A DNA stretch of 11,122 nt from contig JAZQYK010000056.1 of assembly GCA_045633505.1 (NCBI GenBank), positions 1 through 11,122 on the forward strand, in the 5' to 3' direction. This stretch comes from Fimenecus sp045633505. Its GTDB lineage: Bacteria; Bacillota; Clostridia; Oscillospirales; Acutalibacteraceae. Position numbers and translations under genes: made by a program. The notes beneath the pieces were generated by a model, which ran no database searches, had not been told where the DNA came from, and saw only the letters and a program-made list of their open reading frames with translations. This document shows, in pieces, positions 1 to 6,425 of the stretch (positions are counted from its first letter, which is position 1; every line of letters starts with the position of its first letter).

Positions 1-10
1 GTGATATCAC

Positions 11-127
11 CCTCTTGTCTCCCCTGAAAGGGGAGATGTCACGAAGTGACAGAGGGGTTATTCAATTAAACAACAAACCCCTCAGTCTCGCATACGCTCG
101 ACAGCTCCCCTTTCAGGGGAGCCGAGA
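11..127. repeat. Inverted pair of palindromic intergenic repeats
   Basis: Two related elements of about 50 bp lie head to head. The right one (76-127, plus) starts AACCCCTC, and the left one (about 11-59) starts with the same octamer on the minus strand, so 52-59 can pair with 76-83 around a 16-nt loop. Each contains a GC-rich hairpin built on CTCCCCTTTCAGGGGAG or its complement (stems 18-25/29-36 and 104-111/115-122). The left element has a second perfect hairpin, TGTCAC-GAA-GTGACA (37-51). The matching part of the right element is degenerate. This resembles the REP/MITE-like dispersed repeats of clostridial genomes. No coding capacity is seen, and copy number cannot be judged from one window. 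Confidence 0.75.
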
Positions 128-177
128 ACCGACCATATTGGCGTCATAAACATCCCGACAAATTCAGATTTGACAAC

Positions 178-211
178 AAAAAAGCTCTCTACATTTTATA
201 GAGAGCTTTTT
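178..211 (-). terminator. Intrinsic terminator of the Mur ligase operon
   Basis: A perfect 13-bp stem (179-191 with 199-211) encloses a 7-nt loop. On the minus strand the stem ends in a run of T, the normal form of a Rho-independent terminator. It lies 5 bp beyond the stop codon of the 216-1604 gene. Because the stem has A and T tracts on both sides it could also stop plus-strand transcripts entering from the left. Confidence 0.9.
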
Positions 212-215
212 ACGT

Positions 216-1604
216 TTATTTAGAAAATACTCCTTGCCAATCAGATGGTGCTTCGTCATAAAGGACGCCGTCAAGAATAATGTCAAGAATTTTCACAATA
301 TCCTCCGTGCCTTTTTTCACCTTGAGAATTTTTTTAATTCTCTTATTGAACAATGCCCACAAAGCAAGATACTCAGGTGTATATGGGTTATAAGGCTCAT
401 CACCATAATATATATTTGTAATTGCCTCAAGAATAAAATCCTTAACAATTCTGTCTTCGATTGACTTGTCAATATATTTGCTGATTGCAAAAATCTTACC
501 CACCGTACCAAACGTTGCTTTTTGCAAAAACTTGCCGAAAGGCACAAGCACGGGTTTTGCTTTATAAATCATTTCAGGAGTCATACTGAATGAAGTTGAA
601 AGCTCTGCAAGTTTTGGGATATCGTAAGCCATTGAATCAAAGATTGCATTAAGGAATTGCAAGAAGTTTGCTTTGGTGTATTCATCAACGGTTTTGCCTT
701 CTAAATCCCAGTCAAAGCTGTCAAGTTTTACACTTTCCACAAGCACTTCTTTATCAGTCATTTTCACTTTTCGCATAACCGCAGGATAACCAACCGCTGA
801 AGCGGTGTTTATATCGTAAAAATCATTACCTTTTTCCGTAGTTGCCTTTGCGATATTCATCATGTGAGTATGACCCGTAAAAACAAATTTCACGCCGTTG
901 TCAGCAAGAAATCTCCACACTTTTTCGTAATCGCCAAGCATATCCCTCATACTGAAAAGCGGATAAATCGGGCTTGGCGGCAAAACGGGATGATGCGTAA
1001 CTGCAAATATGTAATCACCGTTTGCGTGTGCTGAGTCAATCTGTTCTTTTATCCATTCAATGCAGTCGTCATAATAGCCGCAGAAAAACTCGTCGCCGTC
1101 ATCATTAAGGCAGAGAAGACGGTAACCTTCTTGCAGTTGCACACAGTAAGAATGGCTTGGTTTGTGTACTGAAATTGCTTCACTTAAACCGAAATCCTTA
1201 TAGATTTCCAAAAGGTCGTCACGGTTTGTGCGTGTTGCGGTCAATATTTCATCACCCACACATTTTTCTGCCTTGCCCGTACCGTTACCATTTTCCATAA
1301 AGTAATCGTGAGTACCCGTTGTGAGATAAACCTTTTTGCCCGCATCCTTAAGACGATAGAGCTTAGGAAGTAAATCCTTGTGGCTTTCCATAGCTCCGTT
1401 ACAGGTAACGTCACCCGTAATGAGAACGATATTCACATCGTCGTCGGCAATAATCTTATCAAAATGTGCGTCAATCATTGCGCCTGTTTCTTTAAGACAC
1501 TTTTGGTCAGAAAGACAGATTTTTTCAAATGCTTTTCCCTCTGTACCAAGTTCAAGGGCGTAATGATGCAAATCCGTAATCTGATAAAATTTTAAATCTG
1601 ACAT
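216..1604 (-). CDS. Calcineurin-like metallophosphoesterase, 462 aa
   Basis: A predicted cytoplasmic metal-dependent phosphoesterase. The N-terminal two thirds carry the family motifs in order: D11-L-H13, G64-D65, G97-T-H99-D100, the histidine pair H204-H205 and G244-H-T-H247. The third motif is normally GNH[D/E], so the metal-binding Asn is Thr here. Residues from about 290 to 462 form an extra, probably helical C-terminal region that I cannot assign. There is no signal peptide or membrane segment. The ATG start is supported by an AAGGTG ribosome binding site that overlaps the TAA stop of the transporter gene just upstream, 9 bp away, so the two are almost certainly co-translated as the last genes of the operon. 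The substrate is unknown; a phosphorylated product of the imported compound or of the Mur ligase fusion is possible but only inferred. Confidence 0.88.
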   Translation of the reverse strand: MSDLKFYQITDLHHYALELGTEGKAFEKICLSDQKCLKETGAMIDAHFDKIIADDDVNIVLITGDVTCNGAMESHKDLLPKLYRLKDAGKKVYLTTGTHDYFMENGNGTGKAEKCVGDEILTATRTNRDDLLEIYKDFGLSEAISVHKPSHSYCVQLQEGYRLLCLNDDGDEFFCGYYDDCIEWIKEQIDSAHANGDYIFAVTHHPVLPPSPIYPLFSMRDMLGDYEKVWRFLADNGVKFVFTGHTHMMNIAKATTEKGNDFYDINTASAVGYPAVMRKVKMTDKEVLVESVKLDSFDWDLEGKTVDEYTKANFLQFLNAIFDSMAYDIPKLAELSTSFSMTPEMIYKAKPVLVPFGKFLQKATFGTVGKIFAISKYIDKSIEDRIVKDFILEAITNIYYGDEPYNPYTPEYLALWALFNKRIKKILKVKKGTEDIVKILDIILDGVLYDEAPSDWQGVFSK

Positions 1605-1613
1605 AATATCACC

Positions 1614-3017
1614 TTATTCCGCCTTTTCGGAAGCTCTCTTTTCAATAATGTAGTCATGCACTTTATCTGCAAGTTCGCCATAAACCTTAAACTTACTTCT
1701 GAATACAACCAACGATGCGGCAAAGAACAGCATCGGAATGCCGAAACAGATAATGCCGATACCTGACTTTGTTGTTTCATTAAGTCCAACACTTGCCATA
1801 ATCTGCTCGTTATAATTCATAAGTCCCAATCCGCCGAAAAGCACCGCAGTCTGAATTGTATAAGCCATTTTCTGCAAAAAGCCCTTCATTGAGAAAGTAA
1901 TACTCTCGTTTCTCGTTCCGTTTTTGTATTCACCGTAGTCAACAATATCTGCAAGGAAAATTGTCTGTGAAACGAACATTGAAGAAACGCCGACAGATGC
2001 AAGAATATAGCAAACGTCCATAATCACAACGTTGAGCTTTAAAATCGGACCCGTTAAAAGCATAAGTCCGTAACCTGCAATTGCCGTACAAAGTGAAATC
2101 GTGTAAGTTGTTCGCTTTGAGAACCACTTTGAAAGCACGGGCACAACCAAAAGACCTAAAACAGAACCAACCGTACCGATTGTCTGGAAAAGTGACTGTA
2201 ATTTTGAGTTGCCGAGAGTGTCTGTGAAATAATAAACCGCAGTTGAGCTTGTAAGATACCAACCTGCATTTGAAAGCATTGCAAAAATTATGAAAACAAC
2301 AAGCTGGTCGTTATTTTTGATAACGCTGAAAACCTGTTTAAGTGAAAACTTCTTCTTTTCACCGTAAACAACGTTTGTTTCTTTTGTGATAAGAACACAG
2401 ATGAGCGCAAAGAAAATGAGCGCAATACCGCAAATTCCTGCCCAGCGTGAGAAACCACTTGCGCTATAGCCTTTAGCGTCTGTAATACCGCTTGAAAGAA
2501 GTGGGCAGATAATAGGTGTGAGAATTGAGATAATTCCCTGACCGATACCTGAAAATGAACGGGCAACCGTTGCCACAAGATTTCTTTCTTTTTCTTCACT
2601 TGTGAAAGATGGCACCATTGACCAATACGGAATATCAGCCATTGTGTTTGTCATACCCCAAAGCACGTACATAACGCCTATGTAAATATAAAGCGGAAGT
2701 CCACTCATACCAAAGGATGTAAACAAAAGGAAAAGCACAATTGCGTTACAGCAAGCGCCAATTAAAATCCAAGGTCTGTATTTACCGTGCTTTGTACGTG
2801 TGTTGTCAACAATTGTACCCATCATTGGGTCGTTGATACCATCCCAGATACGAGCAAGAGGTGTAATCAAAAGCAAAAAGCCCTCTTGTAACCCTAACAC
2901 GCTTGAAAGATAGTATGAAAGGTATGAATAGAACATGCCATAGCTTAAATCAAGACCGATTGCGCCAATGCCGTAACCCAGCGCAGTTCCAAAAATTGAT
3001 TTTTTCTTAGTTGCCAT
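1614..3017 (-). CDS. GPH-family (MelB-like) sugar/cation symporter, 467 aa
   Basis: A polytopic membrane transporter of the glycoside-pentoside-hexuronide:cation symporter family within the major facilitator superfamily (MFS_2). The signature region at residues 54-83 is clear: W58-D59-G-I-N-D63-P, then D71-N-T-R74 and GKYRPW. D59 and D63 match the Na+/H+-site aspartates of MelB helix II. Length and hydrophobic spacing fit the usual 12 membrane segments of 450-480 residue family members. The ATG overlaps the end of the 65-aa gene upstream by 11 bp in another frame, implying translational coupling; a GAGG or AGAAG sequence upstream serves as a modest ribosome binding site. Members carry melibiose, xylosides, glucuronides and related sugars; the substrate here cannot be read from sequence. 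The cell-wall context makes an amino-sugar or muropeptide-related ligand conceivable, but that is inference. Confidence 0.92.
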   Translation of the reverse strand: MATKKKSIFGTALGYGIGAIGLDLSYGMFYSYLSYYLSSVLGLQEGFLLLITPLARIWDGINDPMMGTIVDNTRTKHGKYRPWILIGACCNAIVLFLLFTSFGMSGLPLYIYIGVMYVLWGMTNTMADIPYWSMVPSFTSEEKERNLVATVARSFSGIGQGIISILTPIICPLLSSGITDAKGYSASGFSRWAGICGIALIFFALICVLITKETNVVYGEKKKFSLKQVFSVIKNNDQLVVFIIFAMLSNAGWYLTSSTAVYYFTDTLGNSKLQSLFQTIGTVGSVLGLLVVPVLSKWFSKRTTYTISLCTAIAGYGLMLLTGPILKLNVVIMDVCYILASVGVSSMFVSQTIFLADIVDYGEYKNGTRNESITFSMKGFLQKMAYTIQTAVLFGGLGLMNYNEQIMASVGLNETTKSGIGIICFGIPMLFFAASLVVFRSKFKVYGELADKVHDYIIEKRASEKAE

Positions 3018-3204
3018 TATCTTCTCTTACCTCTCTTATTACCGATTTTAATTCATCTTCTATTTCAGGGAATTCCCTTGAATAGTTCCCCTGCCTTTCT
3101 TCATATTTTGAAAGAGCCAATGATAAAACGCCGATTGTTGCAGTAACAAGCGGGGCGATTTTTGCAATTTTAATTGCAGTTGTAATTGCTTTTTTAGTAT
3201 CCAT
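3007..3204 (-). CDS. Small single-pass membrane protein, 65 aa, unknown function
   Basis: I do not recognise a family. The protein has a lysine-bearing N-terminus, one hydrophobic stretch at about residues 13-31 that could span the membrane, and a highly charged C-terminal half with a likely amphipathic helix (residues 45-61). It is a credible gene, not a shadow. Its ATG overlaps the TGA of the fusion gene by one base (TGATG), a GGGGGA ribosome binding site lies in the last codons of that gene, and its own stop codon sits 11 bp inside the transporter gene. It is thus locked between two genes by overlaps on both sides. It might anchor the Mur ligase fusion at the membrane or act as a small transporter subunit. 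Both ideas rest on position only. Confidence 0.72.
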   Translation of the reverse strand: MDTKKAITTAIKIAKIAPLVTATIGVLSLALSKYEERQGNYSREFPEIEDELKSVIREVREDNGN

Positions 3205-5561
3205 CAGTCCCCCGTCACCACCGTTCCAACAGTTTTTGCGCCGATAAACTCGGAAATAATATTGTAACGGATTCTACCGTTAAGAATTGCAACCTCTTTT
3301 ACACCATTTTCAATAAGATTTACAATATTGCGGATTTTCGGTATCATTCCGCCCTTTGCAAGACCGCTGTCAAGAAGCATTTTTGCTTTTTCAACCGTGA
3401 TTTTTTCAAGTGCGGTTTTTTCGTTCTGGCTGTCAAGGAAAATTCCGTTTACATCTGTAATATAAACAAGGTAATCGGCCTTTGTTGCAAGAGCGATTTG
3501 CCCTGCCGCATCATCAGCGTTGATGTTGACCGTACCCAAAGCGTCGCATCTTCCCACAGGGGAAACGACAACCGTGTAATCCTTGTCAAGAAGGGTGTCG
3601 ATAAGGCTTGTATCCACCGACAAAATATCCCCCACTCTGCCAAGAGCTTTTCCGTTGATATATTTTGGTACTGCTTTCAGCATATTACCGTCAGTACCGC
3701 TTATTCCAACCGCTGAAATATTGCTTCCTGCAAAACGTTCAACAATTTTTTTATTGACACTTCCCGAAAGCACCATTTCCACAACGTTCATTTCGTCGTC
3801 ACCTGTCACACGGTAGCCCTCATAAAACTCTGATTTTAAATTCATTTTTTCGAGAGTTTTGCTGATTTCCTTGCCACCGCCGTGAACCACAATGATTTTT
3901 GCCCCCACCATCGTGAGAAGCGCAATATCTTCAAGAAGATTTTTCATAAGTGTTTCATCGTCAAGACAGCTTCCGCCAAGTTTGATTACTACTCTTTTGT
4001 TGTGAAGTTTGTGGAGCTGTGGCAAAATATCCTGAACACTTTTTATTTTTTCGTCATTATCAAGACCGTTTTTTTTATCGAATTCTTTAAGTGCCTTGAT
4101 GGTATATTCAACGTCAGTCGGACAATCGATATATTCAATTCCTCGCTTTTGACGAGTTTCGTTACCCTTACCGGTAATGAGAATTACGCTGTCAGCGCCC
4201 ATTTCGTTGATTGCGGCGCTGATTGCCTCGCCTCTGTCGTCAATGATTTTGTATTTTCCCTTTTGTGACTCAACAAAGGATGCCACCTCAAGAGAAATTT
4301 TCTGTAACGGTTCTTCACCCGGGTCTTCTTCAGTAATATAAGTCATATCAGCATATTGCCCTGCAATTTCGCCTAAATCTTTACGGCGGATAAGCGCCTT
4401 GTTACCCGGACAGCCGAATACTATAGCAACCTTGCGTCCGGGATATTCTTTTCTTACTGAATTGAAAAGGTTTTCAAAACTCATTCTGTTGTGAGCATAG
4501 TCAACGATTGCAGTAATTCTCTTGTCTGCATTTTCATAGACTTCCATTCGTCCGCTTGAACGAGCCTTTAAAAGTCCCGTGTAAATATACTTTTCAGGAA
4601 TACCGAGCTTTTCACAAACCGCAATTGCGCAAAGCGCATTTTCCACGTTAAAAAGTCCTGGAATTGTAAGTGTGAAATCACGGTCAAAGTTCTTTGTTCT
4701 CACGGAAAATACCGTGTCAGAGCCGTCTTTTCTGATGTTGTAGCCATAAACGTCAGCATTTTCGTTTTTAGTGCTGAAAGTTATCACTTCAGGAGCATTT
4801 TTTGATGCTTTAAGCACGTCCTCGCTTCTGTCAGTATCCATATTCACAACCGCAGTTTTGCATTGTGAAAAAATCTTCATTTTTGATTGGAAATAATCCT
4901 CAAAATCAGGGTGCTCAATGGCGCTGATATGGTCAATGCCGATATTGAGATAACAACCGATTGTGAAATCAACACCGAATACCCGTCCGTATTTTAAAGC
5001 CTGAGAAGAGACCTCCATTGTGAAATGCTCTATATCACTTTTAACCGCATTGTCAAAATGCTTGTGCAAATCAAACGGCTCAGGAGTTGTCAAGTGACTT
5101 TCAATGTTTATAACACCGTCATAGGTATCAATTGACGATACAATCGCACTCTTTTTCTTGCCGAGAGCAGTTAAATATTCATCTTCAATATATTTGATAA
5201 AATAAGCGGTTGTGGATTTGCCTTTTGTACCCGTAATACCCACAAGGCTTAATTTCTGATGAGCATTTTCATAAAAATAATTTGCCATAAGACCCATTGC
5301 AAGTCTCACGTCACTAACGATTACGCAAGGAGCATCTGTGTTATATTTTTTCTCTGCAATATAAACCGTTGCGCCTTTGTTTAAAGCGTCAAGTAAAAAT
5401 TGCTCTTTGAAATGTGCCCCTTTGCACAAGAAAAATGTGTTTTCTTTAATATCTTGTGAGTTATACGAAACATAGCCGATGGGCATATTCTCATCAGCGG
5501 TGCTTTCACAAAGTATTGAATTTTCTTCAAACAGTTTAAGATAATCTTTTAACGTGCTCAT
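3204..5561 (-). CDS. murE-argB: Fusion of MurE-like Mur ligase and acetylglutamate-kinase-like domain, 785 aa
   Basis: Residues 1-490 form a complete MurE-type ligase: ATP P-loop G108-ITGTKGKS-T117, TTP at 158-160, MEVSS at 182-186, a lysine in the position of the carbamylated Lys (K227, in YFQSK), VDYAH at 353-357 and GKGNE at 464-468. The amino-acid-selecting motif, DNPR in meso-DAP enzymes, reads E-D413-P-G here, and the usual DSR and SSHAL motifs read NSQ and SSQAL. Residues 506-785 form a complete N-acetylglutamate kinase (ArgB-like) domain: K527-LGG, VHGGGKE at 559-565, GYR584VTG, NINADD at 679-684 and GGMIPK742. Its N-terminal helix and C-terminal GRI...EF...GT pattern recall the arginine-sensitive type. 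The ATG has an AAGGAGA site 5-6 nt upstream. The two halves are joined in one frame with no Met between them. Expected reactions are ATP-dependent addition of an amino acid to a muramyl-peptide-like acceptor, and gamma-phosphorylation of an N-acylglutamate. Whether both act here is unknown. Confidence 0.9.
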   Translation of the reverse strand: MSTLKDYLKLFEENSILCESTADENMPIGYVSYNSQDIKENTFFLCKGAHFKEQFLLDALNKGATVYIAEKKYNTDAPCVIVSDVRLAMGLMANYFYENAHQKLSLVGITGTKGKSTTAYFIKYIEDEYLTALGKKKSAIVSSIDTYDGVINIESHLTTPEPFDLHKHFDNAVKSDIEHFTMEVSSQALKYGRVFGVDFTIGCYLNIGIDHISAIEHPDFEDYFQSKMKIFSQCKTAVVNMDTDRSEDVLKASKNAPEVITFSTKNENADVYGYNIRKDGSDTVFSVRTKNFDRDFTLTIPGLFNVENALCAIAVCEKLGIPEKYIYTGLLKARSSGRMEVYENADKRITAIVDYAHNRMSFENLFNSVRKEYPGRKVAIVFGCPGNKALIRRKDLGEIAGQYADMTYITEEDPGEEPLQKISLEVASFVESQKGKYKIIDDRGEAISAAINEMGADSVILITGKGNETRQKRGIEYIDCPTDVEYTIKALKEFDKKNGLDNDEKIKSVQDILPQLHKLHNKRVVIKLGGSCLDDETLMKNLLEDIALLTMVGAKIIVVHGGGKEISKTLEKMNLKSEFYEGYRVTGDDEMNVVEMVLSGSVNKKIVERFAGSNISAVGISGTDGNMLKAVPKYINGKALGRVGDILSVDTSLIDTLLDKDYTVVVSPVGRCDALGTVNINADDAAGQIALATKADYLVYITDVNGIFLDSQNEKTALEKITVEKAKMLLDSGLAKGGMIPKIRNIVNLIENGVKEVAILNGRIRYNIISEFIGAKTVGTVVTGD

Positions 5562-5596
5562 AAGGTCTCCTTAAAAGTCAAATTAAATCAATATAT

Positions 5597-5625
5597 ATCA
5601 TACCACAGTAAAGATTATTATGCAA
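5597..5625 (-). promoter_or_regulatory. Sigma-A promoter of the Mur ligase fusion operon
   Basis: On the minus strand TTGCAT (5620-5625) is followed after exactly 17 bp by TATGAT (5597-5602), and the -10 box is preceded by TGG, giving an extended -10 (TGnTATGAT). It lies about 35 bp upstream of the fusion gene's ATG, so the operon can be transcribed independently of the phosphoesterase gene further upstream. No clear terminator separates that upstream gene, so read-through may also contribute. Confidence 0.65.
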
Positions 5626-5642
5626 TTAAAAGCCTGTTGTCT

Positions 5643-6332
5643 TTACAATTTTTCTCCCGTTTCAGCGTTTATTATATCCTTGAATATGGCACGGTGAGTA
5701 CCTGAAATGTATTTATCAAGGTGAAGTGAGCCGAAAAACCACTTTTTGAATTTACAGTTACTGCTCAACTCCTCGAAATATGCATTAAGCGCTGTAACAC
5801 GAAGCATTTCGTTTTCGTTAAGATTTAAGAAACTTTTTACCTTCAACGGTGGTTCGTGAGTGATAATCATATCTACGTCGTAGCCTTCAAATTCAAGGTT
5901 TTCAGCGCCCTCCAGCAATTCCTCCTGCGTTGGAATTTCATCCTTTGACCAGGCATTCACATCACGGCGGATATCAACGTCGGAGCTTTCGCCGCCGCCC
6001 ATTGTAAAAATCTTCTTGCCCTCAATCTCAAAAATCTGACCGCGCATCAAATGATAAAGGTTGCCATAGATTTTGTGCACCTTGCCGCCGTTCCATTGGC
6101 TGATTTCGTAATTATTGAGCAAGTCAAAATTTTCGTGAGTGCCGTCAATGAAACAAATATTATATTTTCTTTTTCCGAGATTTTGGAGAAATGCCTGTTC
6201 CGATTTACTGTCATCCCACATAAAGCCGAAATCGCCGCAGATTATAAGGGTATCGCCCTCATTCAGTTTGCGAAGTTTCCAACGGGAAAGTCTGTCACGG
6301 TCGCCGTGAGTATCGCCTGTTATAAATATCAT
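5643..6332 (-). CDS. Small metallophosphoesterase with altered metal-site motifs, 229 aa
   Basis: A compact calcineurin-like phosphoesterase predicted to be cytoplasmic. Visible motifs are G-D7-T-H9-G, G-D34-F-G, D63-G-T65-H66-E-N-F, T158-H159-E-P-P and G201-S202-L-H204-L-D. Two positions differ from the family consensus (GNHE and GHxH). Asn is Thr at 65 and the first His of the last motif is Ser at 202. In well-studied members such as Mre11 these two residues bind the second metal ion, so that site is probably changed. The first-site ligands D7, H9, D34 and H204 are intact. An AAAGGAAA ribosome binding site precedes the ATG. The gene is divergent from the carboxypeptidase gene and 81 bp upstream of the fusion operon on the same strand. 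It may be a nucleotide or sugar phosphatase, or a phosphodiesterase; the substrate is unknown. Confidence 0.85.
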   Translation of the reverse strand: MIFITGDTHGDRDRLSRWKLRKLNEGDTLIICGDFGFMWDDSKSEQAFLQNLGKRKYNICFIDGTHENFDLLNNYEISQWNGGKVHKIYGNLYHLMRGQIFEIEGKKIFTMGGGESSDVDIRRDVNAWSKDEIPTQEELLEGAENLEFEGYDVDMIITHEPPLKVKSFLNLNENEMLRVTALNAYFEELSSNCKFKKWFFGSLHLDKYISGTHRAIFKDIINAETGEKL

Positions 6333-6351
6333 AATTTTTTCCTTTTTCTTG

Positions 6352-6380
6352 TTGGATATTTTTTCTATTTGTGTTATACT
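6352..6380 (+). promoter_or_regulatory. Promoter of the carboxypeptidase-serine hydrolase pair
   Basis: TTGGAT (6352-6357) and TATACT (6375-6380) are 17 bp apart, and the -10 is extended by TGT immediately upstream (TGnTATACT). The predicted start near 6387 gives a leader of about 40 nt to the TTG start codon at 6426. It overlaps the divergent minus-strand promoter. Confidence 0.6.
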
Positions 6381-6383
6381 GTT

Positions 6384-6412
6384 ATTGTATTACTTTTGTT
6401 ATAAATTTTCAA
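6384..6412 (-). promoter_or_regulatory. Promoter of the small metallophosphoesterase gene
   Basis: On the minus strand TTGAAA (6407-6412) and TACAAT (6384-6389) are separated by exactly 17 bp, about 50 bp upstream of the ATG at 6332. The -10 box lies only a few bases from the -10 box of the plus-strand promoter (6375-6380), so the two polymerase footprints overlap. Confidence 0.6.
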
Positions 6413-6425
6413 GTGGGTGATTGTT

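Noticed and set aside
4055..4057. ATG as a separate start for the kinase domain
   Set aside because: It is out of frame and reaches a stop after four codons (TAA at 4045-4043).
3882..4268. 128-aa open frame on the plus strand
   Set aside because: It lies opposite the fusion gene, has no ribosome binding site or recognisable domain, and is explained as an antisense shadow.
6417..6425. GTG start for the carboxypeptidase
   Set aside because: The GTG is part of the GGGTGAT ribosome binding site; TTG at 6426 gives the right spacing and a clean signal peptide.
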